Positions 16,598-25,800 of a DNA stretch of 64,000 nucleotides are shown in pieces. Position 1 is the first letter of the stretch; each line of letters starts with the position of its first letter. The notes below the pieces were generated by a model. The model did not search any database. It saw only the letters and a list, made by a program, of their open reading frames with translations, and was not told the DNA's origin. Both the position numbers and the translations under genes were made by a program. The stretch comes from Actinoplanes lutulentus. Its GTDB lineage: Bacteria > Actinomycetota > Actinomycetes > Mycobacteriales > Micromonosporaceae. The stretch covers positions 248,001 through 312,000 of the forward strand of contig NZ_QLMJ01000001.1 in NCBI RefSeq assembly GCF_003259845.1, in the 5' to 3' direction.

Positions 16598-17168
16598 GGG
16601 CTTCTCCTGTGGAAGTCGGGAGCGCGACCTGGTCGCGCAGGTGTTTGCGAACGCGGTGCAGCCGGACCCGGGCGGCGATCGGCGACATGCCGAGCGCGGC
16701 GGCCGCCTCGGTCACGGCGAGACCGTCGACGGCGACCAGCTCCAGCAAGCGGCGGGTCGGGTCGGGCACGTCGGCCAGCGCCCGGTAGATCTCGCGGGCG
16801 GCGTTCTCGGCATCGATGCGTTCCTCGATGCGGGCGATGTCGGCGGGTTCGAGCAGCCGACGCCCGGCTATCCGCCGGGTCGCGGCCGTCTCCCGGCGCG
16901 CGCGCCGTCGTTCGGCGGCCAGGACGTTGTACGCGACACCGAACATCCAGCCGACGACACTGCCCCGCTCCGGCCGGTAGGTGTGCGCCGAGTCGATGAC
17001 CAGCAGGAACACATCCGCGGTCAGATCGGCGGCGAGATAGGGATCGTCGACGCGCCGCGCGATGAAGCGGCCGACCAGCTCGACGTTGCTGCGGTAGAAC
17101 AGTTCGAACGCATCCGGATCATGCGCGATGTCAGCGAGCTGATGCTCTGTCCGGGCGGGTTCCGCCAC
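16584..17168 (-). CDS. ECF RNA polymerase sigma factor
   Basis: Group 4 sigma factor. Region 2 covers about residues 15-80 (FYRSNVELVGRFIARR, the -10 melting segment ADLTADVFLLVI and RGSVVGWMFGVAYN) and region 4 is LGMSPIAARVRLHRVRKHL near the end. I chose GTG at 17168 because AGGAGG lies 4 bases upstream; a start 11 codons earlier (17201) would put that ribosome binding site inside the gene. It is followed by a membrane protein gene overlapping by 14 bases, its probable regulator. No target promoter can be identified within the window. Confidence 0.88.
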   Translation of the reverse strand: MAEPARTEHQLADIAHDPDAFELFYRSNVELVGRFIARRVDDPYLAADLTADVFLLVIDSAHTYRPERGSVVGWMFGVAYNVLAAERRRARRETAATRRIAGRRLLEPADIARIEERIDAENAAREIYRALADVPDPTRRLLELVAVDGLAVTEAAAALGMSPIAARVRLHRVRKHLRDQVALPTSTGEAHGYA

Positions 17169-17230
17169 AGGGCCTCCTGAGTGGTTGTCGACATCCTTCA
17201 CTCAGTTATTGGCCGGCGGGCCCATCGGTG

Positions 17231-17761
17231 TTACATCGGCCCGACGAAGGTGATCGGTTTCGGCAGGCGCAGTTCGCGGGTGGCGGGGATACCCAGCCAG
17301 CTCACCGTGAAGCGGAAGGTGTCGATCTCCCTGATGTCGCCCTCGGCCATCGACGGGGCGGTCGTCATGTCGATCGCCCAGAGGACTGTCGCCTCCTCGC
17401 CCGGCGCCAGCGTGATCTCGGGGTCGGCATTGGCCATCGACGAATCACTGAGATCGATCCCCGGCTTGAAGGCGACCCGCTGCTGGGCGAACCAGAAATC
17501 CTCACCGGAATCGTCGAGATCGTGCACCGTGAACGGCAGCCGGCCGTCGTTGCGGATGCTGAAGGTGGCGGTCGGGTCGCCGTGCGACCTGTCACGGACC
17601 ACCATGCGGGTCTGGTCGACGCCGTCGTCCGCCCAGGTCATGTTCTCCCCCGAGCCGTAGACACTGCCCTCGCCCATCTGAGGCCGTCCCCACCAGGCGA
17701 CGATTCCGGCGATCAGGACGGCGGCAAGGACGGCCAGCACCAGCAGACGTTTTCGCGACAT
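17231..17761 (-). CDS. Membrane-anchored hypothetical protein
   Basis: A 176-residue protein with an N-terminal transmembrane helix (RLLVLAVLAAVLIAGIVAWW) and an extracellular part of mostly beta-strand character (TATFSIRNDGRLPFTV, EITLAPGEEATVLW, DTFRFTVSWLGI), which resembles the immunoglobulin-like folds of small exported proteins. I do not recognise the family. The ATG at 17761 starts MSRKR; a start six codons upstream is possible. It lies between the sigma factor gene and an AEC transporter gene on the same strand, without overlap. Confidence 0.7.
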   Translation of the reverse strand: MSRKRLLVLAVLAAVLIAGIVAWWGRPQMGEGSVYGSGENMTWADDGVDQTRMVVRDRSHGDPTATFSIRNDGRLPFTVHDLDDSGEDFWFAQQRVAFKPGIDLSDSSMANADPEITLAPGEEATVLWAIDMTTAPSMAEGDIREIDTFRFTVSWLGIPATRELRLPKPITFVGPM

Positions 17762-17814
17762 GACCACAACCGTGATCATTCCGTGCGGACCGCGAGCAGC
17801 GTCGATACTGTCCG

Positions 17815-18711
17815 TTACCTGACGAGGAGGGTGATCAGCAGCATCACCGGGAGGCAGAGCACTGTGGACAGGAAGATGGCGTCCCGGACCAGGATCAGCG
17901 GAGTCTCGGCGCGCTGGGCGTACAGGAACAGGTTCTGCGCCGTCGGCAGCGCCGCCAGCACGGTCACCGTGTAGATCGCCTCGTCCGACAAGTGGAAAGC
18001 CAAAGCCAGCAGAAACGCCACGGTCGGCATGACCAGCAGCTTCAGGGTCACGGCCAGCACCGTCGGCAGCCGGTCGGGGCCGGGCGCCAGCACCCGCCGG
18101 CCGGACAGCGACATGCCGAACGCGATCAGGACCACCGGCACCGCCGCCTGACCCACGGTGACGATCGGGTCGAGGAGCACGCTCGGTACGCGTACCCCGG
18201 TGATGTTGACCAACGCACCCAGGGTGACCGCCGCGACCAGCGGGTTTGCCGCGGGTCCGGACAGCGCGGAGCGCAGGGAGCCGCGTGCCTCCAGCAGCAT
18301 CAGTGCGAGCGGGGTGATGATCAGCAGCTGCAGCAAGACGATCGGGATGACCAGCGAGGCGTCGCCGAGCACGTATGTCGCGACAGGAATGCCGATGTAG
18401 TTGGCGTTGGTGTACCCGCCGGCGAGCGCGCCGAGGATGCGCGTGGCGCGGTCGCGTCGGAAAAAGATCAGCGCGAAGATCGCGAAGCAGATGACCGCGG
18501 CGAGCGTCGACACCAGCAGCGGTCCGCTGATCAGCAGATGCAGGTCGGCGCTGACGGTGCCTTCGAAGAGCAGGCAGGGCGCGAGGGCGGTGTACGCGAG
18601 CCGGCCCAGCACCGCCTCCGCGTTCTCCGGCAACCGTCCCCAACGGCGCAAAGACCAGCCGATCAGGACGATGACCGCGAGAAGGAAGAACCCGGACAGC
18701 GCGTTGGTCAC
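17815..18711 (-). CDS. AEC-family transporter (auxin efflux carrier type)
   Basis: A 298-residue integral membrane protein with about ten helices. The N-terminal half shows FLLAVIVLIGWSLRRWGRL and YTALAPCLLFEG, and the GGYTNANYIGIPV motif with its conserved Asn and Pro residues identifies the AEC (PIN-like) family. Bacterial members export or take up small organic acids such as malate or malonate. It lies 25 bases from the MMPL gene on the same strand, but there is no overlap, so co-transcription is only possible. Substrate unknown. Confidence 0.88.
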   Translation of the reverse strand: MTNALSGFFLLAVIVLIGWSLRRWGRLPENAEAVLGRLAYTALAPCLLFEGTVSADLHLLISGPLLVSTLAAVICFAIFALIFFRRDRATRILGALAGGYTNANYIGIPVATYVLGDASLVIPIVLLQLLIITPLALMLLEARGSLRSALSGPAANPLVAAVTLGALVNITGVRVPSVLLDPIVTVGQAAVPVVLIAFGMSLSGRRVLAPGPDRLPTVLAVTLKLLVMPTVAFLLALAFHLSDEAIYTVTVLAALPTAQNLFLYAQRAETPLILVRDAIFLSTVLCLPVMLLITLLVR

Positions 18712-18736
18712 CGTCGCACGGTTTCACAGACCCGGG

Positions 18737-20887
18737 TCAGGCCGCTGCGGCCGGAATCTCACTCCCGGAGTCCGGCCGGGACTCCTCGTGCAGACGGCGG
18801 GTGAGCTCCTCACCTTCGACGTCGACGTTCGGCAGGATCCGGTCGAGCCAGCCGGGCAGCCACCACGCGGCCCGGCCGAACAGCGACAGCAACGCCGGCA
18901 CGATGGTCATCCGGACCAGGAACGCGTCGACGGCCACGCCGAACGCAAGCGCGAAACCGAGCGATTTGATGATCGTGTCGGCGGCCAGGATGAAGCCGGC
19001 GAACACGCTCATCATGATCAACGCGGCGGCGGTGACCACCCGTGCGCCGTGCCTCATGCCGCTGATCACCGCGTCGTCGGGGGCGGCGCCGTGCACGTAC
19101 TCCTCCCGGGTACGCGTCACCAGGAAGACCTCGTAGTCCATCGCGAGCCCGAAAAGGATCCCGATCAGGAAGATCGGCATGATGCTCACGAGCGGCCCGG
19201 TCGTCTCCAGCCCGATCAGGCCGGCCAGATGGCCCTTCTGGAAGACCGCGACGAGCGCTCCGAACGCGGCCGCCACCGACAGCAGGAACCCGATCGTCGC
19301 CTTGAGCGGCACCAGGATGCTGCGGAACACCAGCATGAGCAGCACAAAGGCAAGACCCACGACAATCGCCAGGTACGGAACCAGCGCGTTTGTCAGCTTC
19401 TCCGACACATCGATGTTGACAGCCGTGGCGCCGGTGACCGCCATCGTCGCACCGACCAGCGAGTGCGCGCGGATGTCGTGCACCAGATCCTTCGTCGCCT
19501 CGCTGGTCGCGCTGCTGTCCGGGATGACCGTGAGCATCGCGGTGTCGCCGGCCCCGTTCGCGACCGGATCGCTGACCGTCACCACGTCGTCGAGGTCGCC
19601 GATCAGCTGCTGCGCCTGGATCGCCGCGGCCTGGGCGGCGCCGGCGCCCGCTTCGATCACGATGACCAGCGGGCCGTTGAAGCCGGCGCCGAACCCGGCG
19701 GCCAGCTGGTCGTACGCCTTGCGCTGGGTGGAGTCCTCGGCCGCGGTGCTGTCGTCGGGAAGCGCGAGCCGCAGGTCCAGCGCCGGCAGGGCCACCGCCC
19801 CGATCACCACGAGCGAGGCGACCAGCGCGATCCAGCGGTGCCGGAGCACGTTGCGCGCCCACATCTCGCCGAACGGCACCTTCGCGTGGTGTTCCACGGC
19901 GGCCGGATCGGCGCGGTGCTTGCGGGGCAGGATCCGCATGCCGGCGAAGCCGAGAACGGCCGGCACCAGGCTCAGCGTGATCAGCACGGCGACACCGACC
20001 GTGAAGGCCGCGGCCACACCCATCGCGGTGAGGAACGGCACGCCGGTCACCGAGAGTGCCACCAGCGCGATGATCACGGTGAGGCCGGCGAAGACGACAG
20101 CGGAACCGGCCGTGCCGACGGCCCGACCGGCCGCCTCCTCGCCACCTCGGCCGGCGGCGATCTCGTGCCGGTACCGGGAGACGACGAACAGTGCGTAGTC
20201 GATGCCGACCGCGAGGCCGAGCATGGTGGCGAGCGCCGAGGTGGAGCTGGACAAATCGAAGAAGCCGGTCGCGATCTCGATGCCGAGCATCCCGACGCCG
20301 ACCCCGACGATCGCGGTGACCAGCGGCAGGCCGGCCGCGACCAGCGAGCCGAACGTGATCAGCAGGACGAACGCGGCCACGATGATGCCGAGGGCCTCGG
20401 ACGCGTGGCTCTCCTCGACGGTCTTGGTGACCTCACCGGAGAACTCGGCGTTGACGCCCCCGGTCCGCCCGGCGGCGATCAGCTTCTCCCGGTCCGCGAT
20501 GCTGACGTCGGTGACGGGCACGTCGTAGGTGACTGTCACGTACGCGGTCTGCTTGTTCGAGGAGTAGACCGGGTCGGCCACCGCCGCCAGGTCGTTCAGC
20601 TTCTTCAGCGCGGTGACGGCCGGTTCCAGCTCAGCGGCGGTCAGCTCGGCCGACGAGGTGAACACCACCTTCGCCGAGGCGTTGTCCGAGCTCGCGCCGA
20701 ACTTCTCGGCAATCACGTCCATGGCCCGCGAGGACTCGGTGCCGGGGATGGAGAAGGCGCTGGTGGTGGGCGCGGACAGGGTGACCGCTCCGACCCCGAA
20801 TGCGATGAGCAGCAGCACCCAGGCCCCGAGGGTCAGCCCGCGCCGGCGAAACGAGAACCGGCCCAGCCGATACAGAAGTGTCGCCAC
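18737..20887 (-). CDS. MMPL/RND-family exporter
   Basis: About 716 residues with two repeats of a transmembrane helix, a large extracytoplasmic loop and five further helices, the MmpL-type RND architecture. The motif GIDYALFVVSRYRHE (first half) and GLAMDYEVFLVTRTREEY (second half) carry the proton-relay Asp-Tyr pairs of this family. Such pumps export lipids, siderophores, or drugs across the membrane of actinomycetes. GTG at 20887 or TTG at 20893 is the start; no strong ribosome binding site is seen. The stop is 25 bases from the AEC gene. No regulator gene is adjacent. Confidence 0.9.
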   Translation of the reverse strand: MATLLYRLGRFSFRRRGLTLGAWVLLLIAFGVGAVTLSAPTTSAFSIPGTESSRAMDVIAEKFGASSDNASAKVVFTSSAELTAAELEPAVTALKKLNDLAAVADPVYSSNKQTAYVTVTYDVPVTDVSIADREKLIAAGRTGGVNAEFSGEVTKTVEESHASEALGIIVAAFVLLITFGSLVAAGLPLVTAIVGVGVGMLGIEIATGFFDLSSSTSALATMLGLAVGIDYALFVVSRYRHEIAAGRGGEEAAGRAVGTAGSAVVFAGLTVIIALVALSVTGVPFLTAMGVAAAFTVGVAVLITLSLVPAVLGFAGMRILPRKHRADPAAVEHHAKVPFGEMWARNVLRHRWIALVASLVVIGAVALPALDLRLALPDDSTAAEDSTQRKAYDQLAAGFGAGFNGPLVIVIEAGAGAAQAAAIQAQQLIGDLDDVVTVSDPVANGAGDTAMLTVIPDSSATSEATKDLVHDIRAHSLVGATMAVTGATAVNIDVSEKLTNALVPYLAIVVGLAFVLLMLVFRSILVPLKATIGFLLSVAAAFGALVAVFQKGHLAGLIGLETTGPLVSIMPIFLIGILFGLAMDYEVFLVTRTREEYVHGAAPDDAVISGMRHGARVVTAAALIMMSVFAGFILAADTIIKSLGFALAFGVAVDAFLVRMTIVPALLSLFGRAAWWLPGWLDRILPNVDVEGEELTRRLHEESRPDSGSEIPAAAA

Positions 20888-20938
20888 AAACAACCGTTCG
20901 GCAACCGATCCGCACTACTGAGCCGGTCCTCCGCCTGC

Positions 20939-22288
20939 TCAGTGGGTTTCTTCGAGGGTACGGTCGTGCCGAAGCGACGTCCGCGCCGTCTCCTTGGCGA
21001 GCAGCACCGCCACGATGGTCAGCACCGACGCGACCGTCATGTAGATCGCCACGGCCGTCGTGTTCGGGTCGTCGACGTCGCCCAGCAGGCGCAGCGCGAT
21101 GATCGGGGCCAGCGCACCGGCCAGGATCGAGGCGAGCTGATAGCCGACCGACGCGCCCGTGTACCGCACCGACGTGCCGAACAGTTCGGAGAAGAACGCG
21201 GCCTGGGGTGCGTACATCAGAGCGTGCAGGAGCAGGCCGACCAGGATCGCCAGGATGATCAGCGGCTCGGAGCGGCTGCCGATCAGGTCGAAGAAGAAGT
21301 ACATCCAGATCGCGATGCCGGCCGCGCCGGTCAGGTACAGCGGGCGGCGGCCGACCCGGTCGGAGAGCCCGCCGAGCAGCGGGATGACGAAGAACTGGAC
21401 CGCGGAGCCGATCAGCAGCGCGCTGAGGATCATCCCCTTGTCCGAGGCGTCGCCGGCGAACGTGGTCAGGTAGGTGATCGAGATGACGGTGACCAGGTAG
21501 TACGAGATGTTCTCGGCCAGCCGCATGCCCATCGCGAGCAGGATCTCCCGGGGATAGCGGCGGATCACTTCGAGCAGCGGCTGATGACGCTCTTTCTTGG
21601 CGGCCAGCTGCTCCTGCGCCTGCTTGAAGATCGGCGACTCCTCGACGGTCAGCCGCACCCAGAGGCCGACCAGCACCAGGACCGCGCTGAGCAGGAACGG
21701 GATCCGCCAGCCCCACGACTCGAACGCCTCGTCGGACTGCACCAGCGCGAGAATCCACAGCACACCGGTGGCGAGCAGGTTGCCGAGCGCCACGCCGGCC
21801 TGCGGCCAGGACGACCAGAATCCGCGCCGGGCGTCGTCGCCGTGTTCGGCCGCCATCAGCACGGCGCCGCCCCACTCGCCGCCGACCGCGAAGCCCTGCA
21901 GCAGCCGGCAGGTCAGGAGCAGGATCGGCGCGGCGATGCCGATCGTCGCGTACGTCGGCAGCAGTCCGATCGCGACGGTCGCGACACCCATCAGCATGAG
22001 CGAGACGACAAGCATCTTCTTGCGGCCGAGCCGGTCGCCGAAGTGTCCGAAGATGACACCGCCGAGCGGGCGGGCCACGAAGCCCAGGGCGTACGTGCCG
22101 AACGCCAGCAGCGTGCCGGTGACCGGATCGGACTTGGGGAAGAACAGGGTGCCGAAGATGAGGGCGGCCGCTGATCCGTAGAGGAAGAAGTCGTACCACT
22201 CGACAGCGGTGCCGACCAGGGACGCGAAGACGACTTTGACGATGGGTGCACGCCGAGCGTCCGTCTCGGGTGTGGCGGTGGTGGACAT
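20939..22288 (-). CDS. MHS-family MFS transporter (metabolite:proton symporter)
   Basis: A 449-residue twelve-helix transporter. The N-terminus has GTAVEWYDFFLYGSAAAL and the loop motif GHFGDRLGRKKML, and helix 5-6 shows GFAVGGEWGGAV: all features of the MHS subfamily with KgtP, ProP and ShiA. The ATG follows GAGAGGAG. A GAF/PucR regulator and a 3-hydroxybutyrate dehydrogenase gene lie directly upstream on the same strand, so uptake of a short hydroxy- or keto-acid is the reasonable guess. Substrate is not shown by the sequence itself. Confidence 0.88.
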   Translation of the reverse strand: MSTTATPETDARRAPIVKVVFASLVGTAVEWYDFFLYGSAAALIFGTLFFPKSDPVTGTLLAFGTYALGFVARPLGGVIFGHFGDRLGRKKMLVVSLMLMGVATVAIGLLPTYATIGIAAPILLLTCRLLQGFAVGGEWGGAVLMAAEHGDDARRGFWSSWPQAGVALGNLLATGVLWILALVQSDEAFESWGWRIPFLLSAVLVLVGLWVRLTVEESPIFKQAQEQLAAKKERHQPLLEVIRRYPREILLAMGMRLAENISYYLVTVISITYLTTFAGDASDKGMILSALLIGSAVQFFVIPLLGGLSDRVGRRPLYLTGAAGIAIWMYFFFDLIGSRSEPLIILAILVGLLLHALMYAPQAAFFSELFGTSVRYTGASVGYQLASILAGALAPIIALRLLGDVDDPNTTAVAIYMTVASVLTIVAVLLAKETARTSLRHDRTLEETH

Positions 22289-22394
22289 GCTGCTCCTCTC
22301 GGGCGATCAGCCAGGTGTTAACGGGACGTTACGTTCGTCACGCCCGAGAACCCATGGATCGCGCCCACACATTGAGGCCCGCCGGTATGTGGCT

Positions 22395-24275
22395 TCAGCG
22401 CAGCCGATGCAGCCGAAGCGCCAATTGCAGGTCGAGGACCCGGCTCGGCTGGTCCCAGTCATCACCGAGCAGCTGCGCCACCCGGTCCAGTCGCTGCGTC
22501 ACCGTGTTGACGTGCACATGCAGCGATTCGGCGGCCTTCGCCAGCCCGCCGCCCGCCGCGAAATACGCTTCGAGCGTGCGGATCAGCGCGGTCCCCCGCC
22601 GCTCGTCGTACTCGATCACCGGACCGGCCGCACGCCGCACGAACCCGGCGACATCACGTCCATCCCCGAGCAACAACCCGACGAACCCCAGGTCACCGAC
22701 GTGACCGCCGCTTCCGGCGCGGCCGAGAGCGATGAGCGCGTCAAGGCACTGCCCGGCCTCACGGTAGGCGTCGGCGACGCCTTCGGCGCCGCGTGCCGGT
22801 CCCGCTCCGCCTGCCGTGACAGCCTGCCCGAGGGTACGCGTCAACTCGGCCGCCACCAGTTTCGCGGTACCGGCCGGATCCTCCCCGGGCAGCAGCAGCG
22901 CCACCCGTCCTTGAAGCATCACGGCGAGCCCTCGGCGGTTCGCGGCGAACGTCCGCGCCCACGACGCCGCCCGCTGGCGCAGCCCTTCACCGCTGTCGTC
23001 ACCGGCCGCGACCACGACGTACGGCGCGTCGACGTCGAGTCCGAGCCGGGCGGCCCGGGATCGGACCGCGTCGGGTTCGCGGACCGGCCGGCTGATCAGG
23101 TCGTCGAGCAGGTCGCCACGGACCTGCGCCTCGGCGTCGGCGACGGTACGCCGGAACAGCAGCAGCAACGCCGTGATCTGTGCGGCCCGCTCGAGAATCC
23201 GCTGGTCGGCCCCGGTCAGCGGCCGGCCGGGACGGAACAGCAACGCGCCGAGGTTGTCGGCACCGGCGACTACTGCGGCGATGACCAGGCCGTCCCGGCG
23301 TACGCTGCGCCCCTCGGATCGTGAAGCCGCCACCGCCTCACCCACCTCGACCCCCGCGGGGTCGGGAAGACCGGCCGCCGAGCCCGGCGTGTGCGCGGTG
23401 GCGACAGTGCGGCCCTGCGCGTCGATCACCACGAGGGCGCCGTCGAGGACACCGACCAGGTCAGCGGCCACATCGTCCACTCCCCCGCCGCGCAGCACGA
23501 CGGCGGTCATCCGGTCGTGGGCGTCGGCCGCTCGCTCCACCGACTCGCTGTGCGCCTGGATCACCGCGTTGGCGGTGGAGAGTTCGGCGAGCGCGGTCTG
23601 CGTCTCGCTGAGCAGGCGGGCCGTGTCCAGCGCGACGGCGGCATGCGCCGCCAAGGACGAGAGCAACGCGACCTCTTCGCGGGCGAACGGCCGTTCGGCG
23701 CGATTCGCCGCGAACAACACACCGATCACTGCCGATCCAAGCCTCAAGGGTACGCCGAGAATCGCCACCAGCCCCTCGTCAGCAACCCCTTCGTCGATCT
23801 CCGTGGTGTGCTGAAACCGGGGATCGGTCGGATAGTTCGCGGTCGCGTACGGTGTGCCGGTGAGCGCGACGAGCCCACCCAGCCCGGCGCCCGGAGGCAG
23901 TCTGAGCTGCTGAAAGCTGGCCGCCACCGACCCGTCGGTGATCCGCATGTAGGTGTCGCCGCGCTCCGCGTCGTTGAGCGTCAGATAGGAGACGTCGACG
24001 CCGAGCAGCGTGCGAACCCGGTGCACGATGGCCCGCAGCACCGCATCCACGTCCCGCAGCCCGGCCAGGTCACCGGCCGTGTCGTACAGCGCGGACAGCT
24101 CCTCCTCACGCCGCCGCCGGCGTTCCAGCAGCGCGCGAACCCGCAGCGCGAGCACTTTCGCCCGCTCCAGATCGTCGAGATCGGGCGCGCCGGCGGTCCG
24201 CGCGGCCACCACCGGCCGTTCGAACTCGACCAGCGCGGCCTCACGGGCCAGCAACTCCAGAAACTCGTCGGTCAT
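22395..24275 (-). CDS. GAF-domain PucR/CdaR-type transcriptional regulator
   Basis: A 626-residue regulator. After a short coiled segment, a GAF domain spans about residues 60-215 (SALYDTAGDLAGLRDVDAVL to HAAVALDTARLL). A second, more diverged sensor region lies at about 255-370 (LDGALVVIDAQGRTVATA), and the C-terminus carries the PucR-type HTH (LIRTLEAYFAAGGGLAKAAE, VHVNTVTQRLDRV). The ATG follows the stop codon of the dehydrogenase gene with no gap (TAA-ATG), so the two are co-translated. Likely role is activation of this catabolic gene set in response to a small-molecule effector bound by GAF. Confidence 0.9.
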   Translation of the reverse strand: MTDEFLELLAREAALVEFERPVVAARTAGAPDLDDLERAKVLALRVRALLERRRRREEELSALYDTAGDLAGLRDVDAVLRAIVHRVRTLLGVDVSYLTLNDAERGDTYMRITDGSVAASFQQLRLPPGAGLGGLVALTGTPYATANYPTDPRFQHTTEIDEGVADEGLVAILGVPLRLGSAVIGVLFAANRAERPFAREEVALLSSLAAHAAVALDTARLLSETQTALAELSTANAVIQAHSESVERAADAHDRMTAVVLRGGGVDDVAADLVGVLDGALVVIDAQGRTVATAHTPGSAAGLPDPAGVEVGEAVAASRSEGRSVRRDGLVIAAVVAGADNLGALLFRPGRPLTGADQRILERAAQITALLLLFRRTVADAEAQVRGDLLDDLISRPVREPDAVRSRAARLGLDVDAPYVVVAAGDDSGEGLRQRAASWARTFAANRRGLAVMLQGRVALLLPGEDPAGTAKLVAAELTRTLGQAVTAGGAGPARGAEGVADAYREAGQCLDALIALGRAGSGGHVGDLGFVGLLLGDGRDVAGFVRRAAGPVIEYDERRGTALIRTLEAYFAAGGGLAKAAESLHVHVNTVTQRLDRVAQLLGDDWDQPSRVLDLQLALRLHRLR

Positions 24276-25031
24276 TTAGTGCGCGGTCCATCCACCGTCG
24301 ATCGGTATCGACGCGCCGGTGATCAGATCGGCGGCCGGCGTGCACAGGTAGGCCACCAGTTCGGCAACCTCCTCCGGGGCGATCAGCCGCTTGATCGCGG
24401 CGCGCTCCAGCATGATCTGCTCGACGACCTGCTCCTCACCGATGCCGTGCAATCTGGCCTGGTCGGCGATCTGCTTGTCGACAAGCGGCGTGCGGACGAA
24501 GGCCGGCTCCACACAGTTCGACGTGACCCCGTGCTCGGCGCCTTCCAGCGCGACCGTTTTCGACAGCCCTTCAAGCCCGTGCTTGGCGGTGACGTAGGCG
24601 GCCTTGTACGGCGAGGCGATCAGCCCGTGCACCGAGGAGATGTTGACGACGCGGCCCCACCGCTGGGCGTACATATGCGGCAGCACCCGCCGCACCAGCC
24701 GGAACGGCGCCTCCACCATGACCCGCTGCAGATAGGCGAACCGCTCCGGCGGAAACTCGGTCAACGCGGCGACATGCTGCAGCCCGGCGTTGTTGACCAG
24801 CACGTCCACGGCGGCATCGATGTCGTCAGCGGTCTCCGGCCGAGACAGATCAGCAACGACCGCCCGCCCGCCGATCTGGCCGGCGACCTCCTTGGCCGAG
24901 CCTTCGTCCACATCAGCGACGAGCACTGTCGCACCGGCCCGCGCCAGCCGAACCGCACAGGCCTTTCCGATGCCACTACCCGCACCGGTCACGAGCGCGA
25001 CCCGCCCACCGAGATCGAGGTTGACCACCAT
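24276..25031 (-). CDS. 3-hydroxybutyrate dehydrogenase (SDR family)
   Basis: Classical short-chain dehydrogenase of 251 residues. It has the cofactor motif TGAGSGIGKACA, the Asp (VADVDE) that selects NAD, NNAG near residue 85, and the catalytic Ser-Tyr-Lys in ISSVHGLIASPYKAAYVTAKHG. That segment, LVDKQI and the IDGGWTAH ending are characteristic of D-3-hydroxybutyrate dehydrogenases, which oxidise D-3-hydroxybutyrate to acetoacetate during use of polyhydroxybutyrate or external hydroxybutyrate. A GGGAGG ribosome binding site suggests GTG at 25028 or 25025 as the true start. It is followed without a gap by the PucR regulator gene. Confidence 0.88.
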   Translation of the reverse strand: MVVNLDLGGRVALVTGAGSGIGKACAVRLARAGATVLVADVDEGSAKEVAGQIGGRAVVADLSRPETADDIDAAVDVLVNNAGLQHVAALTEFPPERFAYLQRVMVEAPFRLVRRVLPHMYAQRWGRVVNISSVHGLIASPYKAAYVTAKHGLEGLSKTVALEGAEHGVTSNCVEPAFVRTPLVDKQIADQARLHGIGEEQVVEQIMLERAAIKRLIAPEEVAELVAYLCTPAADLITGASIPIDGGWTAH

Positions 25032-25155
25032 CCTCCCACCCTACGAGCGACCCACCCCGCATACCTATGTGCGCCCACCCCACGCCGAACCCCCCACCCA
25101 TGTACCGCCAGAACACACCAGGTTTCCCGGGCCCCGGATCACGGCGTGGTCGAGC

Positions 25156-25179
25156 GAGGTCATCGGGCCGGATGACCTC
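25156..25179. repeat. Family D hairpin, copy at 25156
   Basis: GAGGTCATC pairs perfectly with GATGACCTC around GGGCCG. The flanking bases CGAGC...CTCTCTGGGCGACGGCTC resemble the outer arms of the copy at 28512, in diverged form. Confidence 0.7.
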
Positions 25180-25265
25180 TCTGGGCGACGGCTCCCCCCG
25201 CGGTCCGGCCCAGCCCGCCGCAAACCAAAGCCCAGCCGCCACCCACCGGGCAGAGCCCTCGCCGC

Positions 25266-25304
25266 GTGTCGATTTAGGGCGCGAACCGAACCCAAAGTCG
25301 ACAC
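25266..25304. repeat. Family A dispersed hairpin, copy 4
   Basis: GTGTCGATTT pairs with AAAGTCGACAC with one mismatch, and the core is GCGCGAACCGAACCC. Confidence 0.85.
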
Positions 25305-25375
25305 AAGCGGGGAACGCGGCCGCGCTTCCCGGCAGAGTCTTTGATCAAGAGATGCGAAGTGGCGTCGAGCCACGG

Positions 25376-25622
25376 CCGGCTTGTGCCCGCGGTCGTGCGG
25401 AGGCCGAAATCGCGACCACAAGCGCAAGCCGGCAGGCTCTGGCTTGTGCTCGTGGTCGCGTTTGCCGTCTTGGAACGACCGTAAGCGCAAGCCGGCACGC
25501 TCTGGCTTGCGCTTGTGGTCGCGTGAAGACGACTAACACGACCGTAAGCGCAAGCCGGCAGGCTCTGGCTCGTGCTTGTGGTCGCTCCAAGACGACAAAC
25601 GCGACCGTAAGCGCGAGCCGGC
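25376..25622. repeat. Family C hairpin array, four tandem copies
   Basis: Four inverted repeats of about 55-60 bases (starting near 25376, 25441, 25503 and 25566) with a 62-base period. The arms are CGGCTTGTGCTCGTGGTCGCG-type on the left and GCGACCGTAAGCGCAAGCCGG on the right, and the inner loops differ between copies, whereas the linker CAGGCTCTGG is shared. Changes in one arm are often matched in the other (TTGTGC/GCACAA versus TTGCGC/GCGCAA), suggesting that the fold is maintained. Confidence 0.88.
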
Positions 25623-25800
25623 CCTGACCAGCTGCCGGCCCGGAACAGCGGCCGGCCCTGAGCAGCTGCCGGCTCGCCGCTGAGCGACCACGTCAACTGC
25701 GGCGGCGCCAGCTGCGACCACGCCCTGCTGTGACGGCGCTGCGGCAGGCATGTATTGGCAGGACATGGTTGGGTCGGGGCGGGCGCGGCACCGTTCAAGC

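Larger units (their letters stand above)
25032..25800. other. Intergenic repeat block between dehydrogenase and SDR genes
   Basis: About 770 bases with no credible gene. It contains a family D hairpin at 25156, a family A hairpin at 25266 and four tandem family C hairpins from 25376 to 25622. From 25640 to 25690 there are short repeats of CAGCTGCCGGC type. Promoter signals for the downstream gene are not obvious. Confidence 0.7.

Noticed and set aside
16034-17168. Classical zinc-binding anti-sigma factor
   Set aside because: The HxxxCxxC motif is missing from the cytoplasmic segment, so only a context-based role is given.
17762-18727. N-terminal extension of the membrane protein gene ending at 17231
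   Set aside because: The upstream part runs antisense-free but in the wrong frame of the AEC transporter gene and has no own motif.
18401-22174. Open frame of more than 1250 codons on the plus strand
   Set aside because: Antisense to the AEC, MMPL and MHS transporter genes; composition (Asp/Arg/His/Gln-rich) is typical of a GC-rich codon shadow.
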